From the NCBI GenBank assembly GCA_021613375.1, contig CM038710.1:29325763-29389762 (forward strand): DNA of 64,000 bases, in the 5' to 3' direction. Both the position numbers and the translations under genes were made by a program. The first letter of the stretch is position 1; the number at the start of each line of letters is the position of its first letter. Below are positions 27,163-39,702 of this stretch, piece after piece. The notes beneath the pieces were generated by a model, which worked only from the letters and a program-made list of their open reading frames with translations, ran no database searches and was not told where the DNA came from. This DNA comes from Megaleporinus macrocephalus. Taxonomy: Eukaryota > Chordata > Actinopteri > Characiformes > Anostomidae.

Positions 27163-27520
27163 CAGTCACTTCAAACAACAGAGAGACATGATTACATCCT
27201 CAAGTGTCTTCATAGTTATTTTGCTTTATATTTATTGTCGTAAATACTATGTCATGTATTTATTATGATATAGGTCAATGTACATTCAATAGATTAGCAA
27301 AACATTCACAATCCTACAGTCCTGTCAGCTGGAATCAGTTCTGTCTGTTTGCAAAGCACCTAAACATCAGATGTTTTATTTTTTTATGGGTTTACAGTGA
27401 GTTCCCACAGTTATTCTCCCACATTATAAGGTTTACTTTTGCTTATTTGTTTATCTTGATCTGTACATCAAGGTCTGAGTTATGTCTGCTTTATCTACAC
27501 GTGGTTTCTTTCAACATGAA

Positions 27521-27526
27521 AATAAA
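27521..27526 (+). terminator. Candidate polyadenylation signal of traf3ip3
   Basis: AATAAA about 360 bases after the traf3ip3 stop codon, followed by ordinary intergenic sequence. Other signals further on cannot be excluded. Confidence 0.5.
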
Positions 27527-27669
27527 CCCACTCTCAAAAATGATGCTGTCTTTAAAGTTTCATATGTTGTCTGTATATTCCATAGAGATACAGCACTGTG
27601 CACACGTCAGAGACCTCCGTATTAATTTAACTGCTATTAACTATTATTTTGTACTTGTAATTTTTTGAG

Positions 27670-29000
27670 GTTTTGATTTTAAAGTGACGAGAAGTTCTTA
27701 ATTTTACATCAGATTTTTTTGAAGATATTTTTCGAGTCCTCAGACAGTCCTAAACAATAGTGAACAATATGATATTATATCTTGTCTCCTGTCCTGTATC
27801 TCCTGGAATGTAACTTCAAATGGGAAGCAAAAAAACCTTGGAAACTTTAATGGAGGTTAAAGGAGAAATTATTTATTGCAGGTACTTTTGGAACATTTCT
27901 GTTGGTCTGTTCAGAATTTGGACATGATGTAAAAGTCAGTGGTTGATTTCAAATGACATCAAAAAATGGAAAAAACAAGATTTTTGTCTCAGCAGCAGCA
28001 ATTTAGTTGTTGAGGCTTCAGTGTATTACTGCTTTTGCACTATAAAAATGAAAATGCTGTACTTAAAGGGGATTTTTTTTTCAATATGTCCGAATAATTT
28101 AGTCTTTGAAATGTAAACAGACTGATTCAGAGTGGTTTAACATGAAGCGGTTCATTTTGGAGAAACTCACAGACTCAATTATCACCATGGTGTTGATAGA
28201 AACCAGTGTTCACCATGTTTACAAAAATGTAGCTATTTTCTTTACTTTTTACAACCACCAGTGAACTAACATGTGTCCACTAAAGTGTTTGTAATAGTTT
28301 TGATGGTAAAATAGTTATAAATCTAAATTTTGTTTTATTTGTTTTTTTTATTTTTTTTTTTATTTGTGCCTAACGACACTCAGCATGTGTCCCTCTGCTA
28401 TGAATGGATTCAAATAAATTGATTTTAAGCCAAATCGTTCTCACAAAACTGCCATAAAACAATGTGTGAGACATCAATCAGTGTATTCATAATCATGTAA
28501 TAACTTTCTATGAACACGGTTTAAGAACATTCATATGGGTTTTCTGGTTCCCAACCACAACACTGTGGCAAGTTTTTCTAGAGCAGTCCACTCCAAACCA
28601 CTCTGCATAACTCTATTTCAACTGTTTCATTATGCATTGTTTTTTTTTATATATATCAACGTTTTGCATAGGAATGTCCTCCCAGAACGTAAGAATCTTC
28701 ATTAGGATGCATACAATTGAAATGAATATAGCAAATGTCATCTAGATTTGCTGCTAAAAGTAATAGAAAAGCTTATATAGTCAAAGAGACAATATGCGCC
28801 TGATGGTGCTGAATGGCCATTGTGTCATTGCAGGTCACTCTCTTCAGCTTTCCAGATTGACCTGCACTGTGGTGGAACACTGACACAGCTCATTTTAAAA
28901 GGCACCCACATACACACACATAAACACACACACACATAGCCCCTCCCACTGGCCTTTCATAATATTTCCTGTGTAATCTAAAGACATCCAGAGCCCATTA
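27670..29000. other. Intergenic interval, traf3ip3 to the dnase1-like gene
   Basis: Contains T-rich tracts near 28340-28360 and an imperfect CA run at 28910-28940. No coding exon was seen. The last few hundred bases probably hold the dnase1-like promoter. A likely 5' non-coding exon ends at 29055 (GACTTAGG followed by gtaagt) and could splice to the acceptor ctag at 29271-29274. Confidence 0.45.
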
Positions 29001-29285
29001 AAGACATGGAGTCCACGGAGCAACCATTACGATATCTGGAGACCTGTGACTTAGGGTAAGTGCTCCATTCCTCTTATAGAACTATCAGAACCTGTAGCTA
29101 CGGTTTGGTGTTTTACCATGTAATGACAGTGTGATGTAAACCTGGAATTGCAACATTACGACGACACAGTGCTGTAATATAGTGGTAACGAAGCTCTAAT
29201 TCCTTAAACAACAGTAAAGCCAGAGACCTCTTTACTTTGCTGTACCTACAGTATATTTTTCTGTTTACCTCTAGATGCTGTGGAA

Positions 29286-32200
29286 ATGAGGCTGGCTGTT
29301 TTGCTGACGTGTTTTGTGGGAATGTGCTTGTTCTCAACCACACTTTCCCTGAAGATTTGTGCCTTTAATGTCCAGAGCTTTGGTGAAGCAAAAGCCAACA
29401 ACAAAAAAGTTATGGGGATTTTGATCAAGGTAAACAAGCTCACCACTGTCTATCATAGTAATTATTAACAGAGTACCCTATAACATGTTTGAAAGGCCCT
29501 AATGTCATCAACAAGACATATCTCCTTCTACCCTGACCAGCTACCTCCTCCTCCTATCTACCCCATTGTCTAGTTTATCAGTTACAATTACCATATAGGT
29601 TCACTTTGTAGTTCCACATTTACAGTCTGTAATGATCTGCATACTTTCTTAGCCCCATTGTACCCTCTTTGTTAACAGTCACGACCTCCACATTCTTTGG
29701 GTGGTGGATAATTCTCAGCACTGCAGTGACACTGACGTAGGGGTGGTGTGTTTGTGTGCGTTGTGCTGGTACAAGTGGATCAGACACAGCAGTGCTACTG
29801 AAGTTTTTAAACATCTCAGTGTCACTGCTGGACTGGGAATCGTCCACCATCCAGCAATATCCAGTGATTAGTGTCCAGTGGGCCGCATCCTGTGACCATT
29901 GATGAAGGACTGGAGGATGACCAACACAAACTGTGCAGCAACTGATGAGCTATTGTCTTTGACTTTGCATCTACAAGATGGACCAATAGGATAGGAGTGT
30001 CTAATAGAGGGGACAGTGAGTGGACACAGTGTTAAAAAAGTACAGCAGCGCTGCATCTGATCCACTCACACAAGCGCAGCACACACTAACACTGCTGCGT
30101 CAAAGTCAATGTGCTGAGAATAAACAACCACCCAAATAATACTCTGTGGTGGTCCTGATAATTAAAGAACAGGGTAACAAAGTATGTAGAGAAATAAATA
30201 GACTACAGATGTATACTTAATAACGTGGCCAGTAGGTATATGTGCCACATAGGATGTTACTCCAAGCACATATTGATTTATAATAATACAATTATTATTT
30301 TCAGATCATTTCCCGCTGTGACTTGAGTTTGATTCAGGAGGTGCGAGACTCCAAAGGTGAAGCCATTCCTGCACTGCTGAAGGCCCTAAACAGGTGGGTT
30401 TACCACTAGTGCAATCTTATCCTAGTGAGCATGTCATGTATACATATCTTCTATATGTTTTTCATAATATTTACATTATCTTTCCACCTAGGTTTGACAG
30501 ATCTCATGTATACTCTCATTTAGAGAGCAAACGATTGGGAAGAAAGACATACAAGGAACAGTATGTGTATATTTACAGGTAACATCAAATGTATCCAAAC
30601 TTCATGTCAACACAATTATTATCTTTACAGATATTACAGTAATACTTCACTTGAACCCTGTTACATAAAAACATTAAATGGTTATATATAAGGAGCAATG
30701 TGTAAAATGGTGTCAAATTCATAATGTAAACAATAGGGGGGCAAAAGGGATATAGTGTTTGTACTCAGCCCTGGCTATGTAAAAGTGATGTAAGAAAATG
30801 GCTCGGTTACAGCAGCACAACGCTCTCCCAGTCAATCAGTAACAGGGTGAACGGGAGGGATTGAATTCCACATGCTTTTAAGAAGGATAGATGGTAGAGA
30901 AACATCCAAAAAAGAGGTTCTTAGAACAGACAAAGGCAAAAAGTCATGTGAATGTGCGTGGAGAGATCTCTGAGACAGAAGATAGCTTCATGTTCGCCAG
31001 CTTCTTGTCTGACTTTTCTCTTTACACCTGGTTCTCGGGCTCTTCAAAGGAAAGTTTGAACAAGAAGCTGAAAGGCTAGACTGAGGCCCCAGTATAGAAC
31101 TACTGCACGATTTAAGGTGGAACAAAAAGTTTGAAGCTGAGGCGTCAGAGTGTAGCCTAACTACTGCACCGTTTAAGGTGGAACTGAAAGTTTGAATGAG
31201 AAGCTAAGGCGTCAGAATGAAGAAAACTGCTGCACCATTTAAGGTGGAAAACGGGCAAAAATGCAAAAAAGAAGAGTTTAGATTCATTGAGAGTTGAAGG
31301 TTACAACATGACAGGAGGTTGCTCTGTTTCTGCTTGTCAGGTCAAACACATCAACTTATTTTTGCTGTTTTACAGAACCAGTAGGTTAGTGCTGTTTTGT
31401 CCTGTTGATAAAATGTCGATAGTTGTATCAACATTAGCAATCAGTTCGCAGCAACAATTGTATTGCCAGTTTGCTAACCTACAACCTAAATAATATGAGG
31501 TACTTATTACTTGTTGTGTCAGAACGTAATGTAATGGCATTTGTCACATTTGCATTTGTATAATGGATGAAGGGTTTTGAGAAGGTTGTTATTTTTTGTT
31601 TGAATAGCTTTGGCAAAGAGAGACCATTAATCTTGGGGTGTGTTTGTGGGGGGAGTATTTGTTTTGCCGTTGAGTTCTTATATTAACAGTCATTCTCCAG
31701 AATTGCAAACTGTTATCTGTGCTTTGAGAGAAATGCAATGAGAGAAAAGTGATGATGATTACATGTCACTTAATAATTACCATTTCATCACTGCATATGA
31801 AATTTGCGATTACATGTTTATGGCACGCTTATGTCAATGCAATGTACTAGGGTTCAAGTAAGGTGCTACCAAACAGCAGAGTTTCAGGTTTTGCAAGCCC
31901 CACAGTAGATTTAATGTGTAAGTCTTGTTAACTGCTGTACTGTGGTCCCAGGAAAGATATGCTGCAGGTGCAAGAGCATTTCCATTATCCTGAACTGAAC
32001 CAGCAAGAGCCTAATGACACAGACGCTTTCTCCAGAGAGCCTTTCGTAATACGCATCCACTCGCCCACCACCCGTAAGTGCAAAAGTGCCTTCTTCCAAA
32101 TGTTATATAGTTATATATGGTACATCCTTTTACGTACATGGACATAGATAGAGCAAGAAATCCTTTTGTACAGAGAGGATGTAGACACATATACACTTAC

Positions 32201-34811
32201 AAGCTTGGTCACTAATAAACTAGAGCACTGCAAATGTGAAAAAGACAGCTGACGACTGCAGTGAAGAAAAAATATAGGAAGGAAACAGAAGGTGTTTTGT
32301 TAGCTGGGAGATGTATGTATTTTTTTCATTCCTTTTACTAATTGGAAAAACCCAAAGTGGTACATGCCTTGACAGGACAAACTGCATCATTTATAGATCA
32401 GAAAAAAATGAAAATTTGTGTCAAATACCAAATACTACTAACGGACAATGACTTAAGACAGCTTAAGTAAATAGTTATATTTATTTGTGCATCATTGAAC
32501 TGTTAAATTGTTAACTATGAAAATCACAGTTGTAGAGAAACTTGCTAGCTTAGATTTGTTCACAGTGGTGATGATAGAAACCAGACCTCTGTTAAGTTTA
32601 ACACCTCTATAAGCCACCTCACAGGAAGTCATTACCTAAATATTTGTTACACAAAGCTTGAGATGTATTTCAGATACAAAATAGTGCACAAAGAGGTTTT
32701 TCAGTTTTGTATAACATTGGTATGAGTTTTTATTGCAAAGTCACTCATAACTCATGTTAATATGTTTCCCATCCTCTCCAACCTTTTACTCTGTATTTAA
32801 GGCTGATATGTAAATAAGCTGTGTTCTGAGTGGCTGCTCTGTATGGTGCCTCATTCCACAAGCAATCCAATCTAAAACACAAATACTTTAACACGTTAAA
32901 CTACTGTTGGCTGAAGTGATTAGATTGGTATATCTGGGAACTTGCCATAGACTGATATAAAATAGCAGAACAAAGCAAATCTATAGGTGACCACCACAAC
33001 ACCTGAATTAGCGTGTTTGGGTTTTGTTTATAAATTATATTAAATGAATAGATGGCCACTCTGCTATACAACACAAATAATACAAAGAAAAAATAAATTT
33101 GCTTCATCTTGAGCCTTGTCACTTCAGTCTCCCAGCATCAAGCTGGGGCAGTAACCTCAGAGGTGAACTACCCTGACATCTATTTATATCTTCAGCAACA
33201 ACAGCAACAGCAACAACTCTTCAGCAGTCTTATGTTTGCTGGTTTCATAACATCACAAATGCAATGGATTCAAAACAGGCAGCTTAGTTTCTACATAGAC
33301 TGTATGAATGGGGTGAATGATACAATTTGAACCTTTAATGATGTATGCATACTATATCAGGATTTTATGAAATGAAGTTGGGGAGAAAAGGTTTTGCATT
33401 AAAGATATAAAAAGTGTGAACAAAGAGGAACTTGATTACATAATTAGCTCTAATCTGAATGTCTTTAAAACTTCTCTATTACTACTTTATTTATTCTTGC
33501 TGGTACCTTCTCTTAACAGTTGTGAAGAACTTTGTGATCATTGGTCATCATACCTGTCCTACGAAAGCCATGAAAGAGATGGAAGAACTTTTTGCAGTCT
33601 TTCAAATGATCAAAAGGAAATGGAAAACAGAGGTCAGTCGTTATTTTTCCATTTCAAATTATTTTGTCTCGTTTCTGTATTTTCAGATTTGTTAAAAATC
33701 TTCTTTATATATGTTCTCTGTCTAGAATGTTCTGATCCTGGGAGATCTGAATGCTGGCTGTGGTTATGTGACTATAAAAGGCTTAAAGAACCTCAGACTG
33801 AGAAATGACTCAAAGTTCCGCTGGCTGATTACCGATGAACAGGATACAACAGTCCGTGACAAAACTCACTGCGCTTATGACAGGTCAATATCAAATACCA
33901 CAAGTTCACTTTCAACTGTTATGATTTTTATGAATATTTGTTAAAGGAGTCATTTGTAAGATGATGCAACCTGTCAAATGAATACACCAAATAATATATG
34001 ACCAGAGAGATGTGGTGTCCACCTCCATTGTAAGAAACAAAGAAACACACAGTCCCCCCTGCTCAATGTTTACCTACCAGCCAGAGTTCAACATCAGACT
34101 TTACTCTCCAGCAGAGGAAACCAACGCCTGTGTTAACTCTCGCCTTGCTTCTACTGTATTTATATTTATATCACTTCATTTGTTGGCTGTTGAACATGGT
34201 TTCTTGCCAAGAGTGGGCTGCTATGGTGTGCCAAGAGCTTCAACCATCATAGTGTTTACCTTTCTTCTCGTTGGCCTCTAACTGGGGGCAGAAACTTTAA
34301 CGTAAATAACAAGAGCTTAGAAAACACTGTCGGGCAACTTCTTCATCCTCTCATGTTGGACTGAAGGCAATTTCGACACTACAGTGACTCTCTATCGCTT
34401 CTTGAGATACAAAGTAGAATTACAAGACAAGACAGGCTAGGGTTAGCTGGTTAGCATACTAATTTTAGCAAGTATTACTTCCACATGACACATACATGTC
34501 TAACAATGTATTTAATAAACGCAATAATAAAAATTGTTAATTTTCCACATTCCCCAGGATAATTGCACATGGAAAAGAACTTAATGCTGGGATTGTGCCA
34601 GAGTCCGCTCAACCCTTCAACTTCAAACATGAGTTTTATTTAACCGAGCAAGAGGTACCATATGGCTTGTCCACTAAATCAAATTTTTGTATAGTATATC
34701 AAATTAAATATTGCTCTTTTGTTTGCTTAGGCTTTGGAAGTCAGTGACCACTATCCGGTAGAAGTTGACCTAAAGCCAACCCACCACTACCTCCTTCGTC
34801 ATGAACTCTGA
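29286..34811 (+). CDS. Secreted DNase I-like endonuclease (DNASE1L3-like)
   Basis: This is a Ca/Mg-dependent endonuclease of the DNase I family. Eight exons join in frame to 296 aa: 29286-29429, 30305-30393, 30492-30578, 31952-32073, 33520-33632, 33726-33883, 34558-34654 and 34731-34811. A signal peptide (MRLAVLLTCFVGMCLFSTTL) precedes LKICAFNVQSFGE. Expected active-site residues are present: Glu60 (SLIQEV), Glu100 (TYKEQY), His158 (FVIIGHHT), Asp192 and Asn194 (LGDLNAGC), Asp237 (HCAYDR), and Asp276-His277 (VSDHYPVEV). Cys197 and Cys234 sit where the structural disulfide is found. WLITDEQDTTVRDKTHCAYD and FSREPFVI are closest to DNASE1L3 as I recall it; fish also have dnase1l4 genes, so the exact orthologue is open. 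The basic tail of mammalian DNASE1L3 is missing, and the protein ends LLRHEL. The ATG at 29286 is used because the in-frame GTG at 29280 is not a eukaryotic start. Confidence 0.93.
29640..30186. mobile_element. 547-bp palindromic element (family B)
   Basis: The two halves are reverse complements with modest decay. CATACTTT and TTTGGGTGGTGGATAATTCT with CTCAGCACTGCAGTGACACT on the left return inverted on the right as AGAATAAACAACCACCCAAA and AAAGTATG. The middle motifs CCAGTGATTAGTGTCCAGTG and GTGAGTGGACACAGTG also pair. It lies in the first coding intron of the dnase1-like gene and has no coding capacity of its own. This is a fold-back type MITE found in many copies in fish genomes. Confidence 0.75.
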
Positions 34812-34941
34812 CAGAACAAGAATCTCTGAAGTAGCAATAGTGCCCGCAGCCTGCTGTTTTAGATTTTTTCATTTTATCAAATATAAATTTGCATACATCC
34901 TTAAACTGCTGTTTCAAACTTGCCTTTTATAATAACTTTGA

Positions 34942-34947
34942 AATAAA
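34942..34947 (+). terminator. Polyadenylation signal of the dnase1-like gene
   Basis: AATAAA about 130 bases after the stop codon at 34809-34811; a normal position. Confidence 0.7.
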
Positions 34948-35654
34948 GAGTACTCACAATTTTTTGCAATGTAGCCTTTTTGCTTCCACTAATATTGATA
35001 ATTAATCGCCCTACAATTCATCTAACATTATTGTTTTATTGAGCTGTGAGAGTTCAAAAACAGAACTACAAAAAAATAGTTCACTGAGAAAAGGTTATTT
35101 TGTTTAAAAACAAACTACACTTAATATAAAACTATCAATAATTTCTTTAGAAATGGGAATACAGTACATCTTATTACTGCAGATATTTATCTTAGGTACT
35201 AGTGGAGTCTAGCATATATGCAGCCATGTTTGCAGCAGCATGTAAATAAAGCTGGGCTGGTTATGGAAGAGGATGTGCATTTTCTTGCGTGTTTCAAACC
35301 ACAGCTCTGTTTCTGAGCTGTTACTGAGGCAACAAAAACTAAACAGACAAACTCACGGACGGTGTTTTTCTCAGCGGATTTACAAAAAACTGTAAAGTTT
35401 ACAACATTTCTGTTAAACCCCAAGTCTTTGTTTTCATAGGCATTTTATCCTTTTTTAAGTTTTCAGAGAGAGTAAGGGGATGATAAACTGTTTCATGGCC
35501 TGATTTTGACAGGAAGTGACTTTGAGACAAAGAGGTAAGCATCGCACCCGCTCTTTTTTTTCCTTTCACATATCAAACGTGCACTCAACGTTTCTCTTTT
35601 TCAAATGGAATCAAAAGACCTTTTTGACACCACCTGCAGTTTTCAACAAAGAGG

Positions 35655-38600
35655 ATGGAACAAAACATTGCTGATTTGCTGAAAGATGCATTTTCAGGTA
35701 AGATAATTCTCCAATGAGCCGTCAGTCTTATCTGGTAGCAGCAGGTTTAGGAAGATATTTTTCGACTCTGGATGTATTTTACTGTTACGGAAGCTGACTG
35801 TAATACTGCTATCTGTATGTTTTAGTGCCTTCTTTAGAAGTTGATATAGACCTTGAACATCAGTTTGAAGAGAGTACTAACACGTCACAGATAGTTATGG
35901 ATGAAGAGATTGATCTTAAAGATGCCAGCAAACTCTGGGCAACATCTGACCACGGTTTAGTCGAGACTAACTTTTACAAGCAAGAAGAGAATGACGATAG
36001 TACTGATAGCAGTGAGGAGAGCCCCTCATTCTCAATGCCCCCCATTGAGACAGGATGTGAGCTTTGTCCGTCTCAAGAAATGGACCATGACCAGTGCGTA
36101 GAAAAAACAATGACTAAACTTCAACGAGTAGACCAGGCAAGTGATGAGTGTGCTGTTGAGGATGAAAGCTCGGAAAGTGATGAAGAAATAGATGTTTCTA
36201 TGCACGGACCAGTGGCTGATGTCAGCATGTTGGAAGATGAAGAGGATCTCAGTCAGGAGGAGGAACTTGCTTTGGGACCTGTTGAGGATCAAGGAACTTC
36301 CGGTGCAGAATATCAGCAATCGGTGGTACAAACGTCATCATGTTCAGTGCCAAATGACGCACTAGAAGAAAGGTCATCAGGATCAGATGAAGAAGGGCCA
36401 ACTCAGTTTGACACCAATGGAAATATGGAGGAACCTTTTATTACCGTAAAGCCAAATATTACCGCAGGCTCCCGTGTTGGAGATGACCTAAGAGAGTTTA
36501 CTGAGGAGGATCAAGAACAGATTGAGGAAAGCCTTGCAGATTACCCTTCAGACTTATCCCAAAGTGAAGCTGAAGAGTGTGCAGAAAGTGCAGGCGACCA
36601 GCTGTCCACACTCTTAGACAGCAGTCCAAGTGATGATCAGTTAAACATGATAGACATGTCTTATGCCGAAGAAGACAACTTGCAAGAGGAAGACCAACAA
36701 ATGGATTTTACTTCTGCAGACAATGATACGGAGATTAAGGAACCAGAGGTTCAGACAATATCAGACACAGCAGATGTGGATGCCTCTTTCCAGAGGGAGT
36801 ACGTTGAGGAGAATGACACTGAAGAATCTGTAACAACTGATAGCAGTACAGAGGAAGACACCAGGAATCAGAGAATGGGAGATGAAAGAGATGCGAGCAA
36901 AGGCAATAATCAAGGTCAAGCAGACTATGATAGTGACATCAGTAGTGACCAAAGCACGAGTCAAGAGGAAATCACTGAGGGATCTGTAAGGCCTGAGGAA
37001 GAATGGGAAAGTGACAGACAGCATAATGTTTTTATAGAAAACATGGGGAGCGCTGATGTTGATACATACATAGGGATAGATACAGACGACACAGATGGGA
37101 GCAATCCAGACATGGATAGAGACTTCACAAATGCAAGCTTGTCATCAAATACAAATTGTCCTTACAAAGAACCCAATGAACAGTCCACTGAGTTATACCC
37201 AACATTCGAATCAGTCCAACTGGATGCAGCCATTAAAGTACGAGATGTACCCCTGACAGAGTCTTTAGACAATATGAGAGATACCAACACCTTAATCTCT
37301 GAGGTGTTTTGGTCATCAGATGTCTTGATGGGTGAAGATAAACTGCTCCTAGATGAGTATGACTGGGACTTGAGTGGAGGACACCAGTTAGAGAGTCATT
37401 TGGGTGAAGAAAACCAGGAGGACCCAGAAGAAGCCCTGGAGGAGTTAGACATTGATGAAAATGAGGAAGGGACAGAGCGAGACTGGGAGCAGGAGAAACC
37501 AAGAATTGAGGCCTTTTACAGATTCTATAACCAGGATGAGATGGAGGACAAAGCAGGTAAGCGGGCTCAAATAGTCTGAGTAGCTGTGTAAATTTCTAAA
37601 TACTTCTCAACTGAATAATAAGTAAACATTACATTTTCACTTATAGATAGGAATCATAGGGTTACCTTTCGCTTGGATCATGAATCGTCTGAATGTGATG
37701 AGGACTCTGAGAGGTAAGCTTCAGTCATTATTCCAATCATATTTGCGGCATAGGCCACAGACTTTACTCTGGGTTCAAAATACCTGCCATTTGGGGGGTC
37801 CCATGTTAGCTGGGTAAATGTTTTTTTTTTATTTTGAAACATTCAGGGGTTTCCAGAGGTTAATTAGGAGGTCCCATACCCCTGAGGACCGCCTGTATAT
37901 AGCACCTTTCTTGCCACATGCCTTACCCACCACTTTTACTCTCTATTCTCATATTCATTCCATAGCAGTGAACAGGAACTGGACATGGAACCGGACACAC
38001 CTCTTACTACAGTGAAGCCTGAGGTGAGAAAATCAACATGACCAGTAATGAGTGCTAGACAATAACAATACAGTTTGGCAGCTATATTACAAGATATTCT
38101 ATGTTTTAGTATGACAGTGAATCAGATGATGAACTGCAGGACAAACCTCTCATCCCTGAGAAGCCAAAGCTTCGGCCAAAGGAGCAGCAACCTGTGAGTT
38201 CTACACAGAACGCAAGCCCTAAAAGGAACAAGGTAAAGGTTACTCTTTGGGCTATTAAACTTGGACCATATGGAAACAAATGTATAAAACTGTAAGAGAT
38301 TTTCAGTCATCTCACTTTAGTCTGTGTGCTCATAGTGTTTGAGAAGATACCATAAGCTTACTGGTACCATCAAATTACCACGTTGTCTAGGATCCTATGC
38401 ATTTGCAGGAGCAAGGTTAATTTACTAAAAAAATAGCTTTGATAACCAACACTGTATTTGATCAAATTCAATGATTAAATTCAAATGTTCAGCCACATTT
38501 TTATTTACACAGTGGTCAAATTAGCCCAAATCAACTAAATTAGCCAAGCACTCCCTTTAAAGCAGCATAGACCAGCATAGCTGAGCACCACTAAAAAGAG

Positions 38601-39198
38601 CATATGTTGGGTTTTGAAACTGGTATATGGGTCAAATTTTCCAGCCACAAGCCTAAAAACAAACTTATTAGCCACCAAATTAGCATCATGCAATATGCAT
38701 GTCTAAATCATCACATATTGCTGATATATACTGACATATTTGAATAGAAATTAACAAACATACTTTGTTTGCTTCAGTTCAGTGAGCCATACAGTGTCGG
38801 TAACCACATAAGCAATCTGGGATTTCTTAATGGCTCAACGTGATTTAGGGCACGTAAATTAGGCACCATGCTAACCTGATGGCTATAAGCTTCCACAACA
38901 TATTAGCTACATTAGCTATTTAGTTCCTAATGCATTGAATCTAAAGAAGCAGACTTTGGACATTTAACACATCTTTGCTCACTGTAAAGTTGATTTTTCC
39001 ATAATTTGGAGTATTTTTAACAGTTGGAACATTCACTTCAAAGGTACTGATTGTTCACTGTCTAATGAAAATGTTTTTTATCTATATCTATTGCAGTGTC
39101 TTGCTGTGCTGAAGTCAGTTTTAACATTGGGCCTGGTGACAGCAATAGGCATGGTGGCATTCTGGTGGGCTACAGACACACTGGACTGGATACACTGA
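35655..39198 (+). CDS. Unrecognised acidic tail-anchored membrane protein, 706 aa
   Basis: I do not recognise this gene. Six exons join in frame: 35655-35697 (start MEQNIADLLKDAFS), 35826-37556, 37647-37713, 37969-38023, 38110-38232 and 39097-39198. One 1.7 kb exon encodes about 577 residues very rich in Asp, Glu, Ser and Thr, low in hydrophobic residues and with no recognisable fold, so it is probably disordered and has many acidic casein-kinase-2-like sites. Exon 3 reads HRVTFRLD (RVTF at residues 596-599), which fits the RVxF docking motif for protein phosphatase 1. A basic, proline-bearing stretch (KPKLRPKEQQP, SPKRNK) precedes a single hydrophobic segment (about 678-698, VLTLGLVTAIGMVAFWW) that ends nine residues from the C-terminus. 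With no signal peptide, this is a tail-anchor layout facing the cytosol. All introns are GT-AG. A role as a phosphatase or membrane-contact scaffold is conjecture. Confidence 0.8.
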
Positions 39199-39696
39199 AT
39201 TCACACCTTAACATTTCTGCCTGCGCAAAGAAAACAGTAGGATGAAAGAATCAATAACATCCTCAAAAAAGATATTATTGCCTTTTGGTGTAGGTGTAAA
39301 TATAGAGTGCCATGGAACGTTCTCTGAAATTTTACAGCAAAGACTTCCTTATTGATCCCTGTAAAACAGACAGCTGCTGAGTCAGTTGAGATTAAGCCCA
39401 TTTTATTTCCTTACAGATAACAACCTTCCAGCATGCTCTAAAACAGTGTTTTTTAATAGTGAAAAAGATTTAAATCTCCACATAATGTAAATGCTCCATA
39501 TAATCATAGTTCATCGTCACTGTGGGCATCAAGGAAAACAGTCAAATGCAATGACACTTTTTATCACTGTTGTTTTTTTCTCTTCTTTTCTACAGGCACA
39601 TAATCTTGTGCTACCAATTAAGTCAAGTTCCTTTAAACATGCCATGCAGTTAGTGTAATTGGGGGGACTGAATAGTGTGAGGCACCATTTTTCGTT

Positions 39697-39702
39697 AATA
39701 AA
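39697..39702 (+). terminator. Candidate polyadenylation signal of the acidic-protein gene
   Basis: AATAAA about 500 bases downstream of the stop at 39196-39198. Confidence 0.5.

Noticed and set aside
29006..29055. ATG in the likely 5' exon of the DNase gene (MESTEQPLRY...)
   Set aside because: After splicing to 29275 it reads in another frame across the signal peptide. It may be an upstream ORF but is not the main start; too little support to list as coding.
29280..29285. In-frame GTG two codons before the DNase ATG
   Set aside because: GTG is not a normal start in vertebrate nuclear genes, and the ATG at 29286 gives a good signal peptide.
36032..37502. Several 87-99 codon minus-strand frames
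   Set aside because: Shadows of the long acidic exon 35826-37556; the GA-rich coding strand leaves few stops on the opposite strand.
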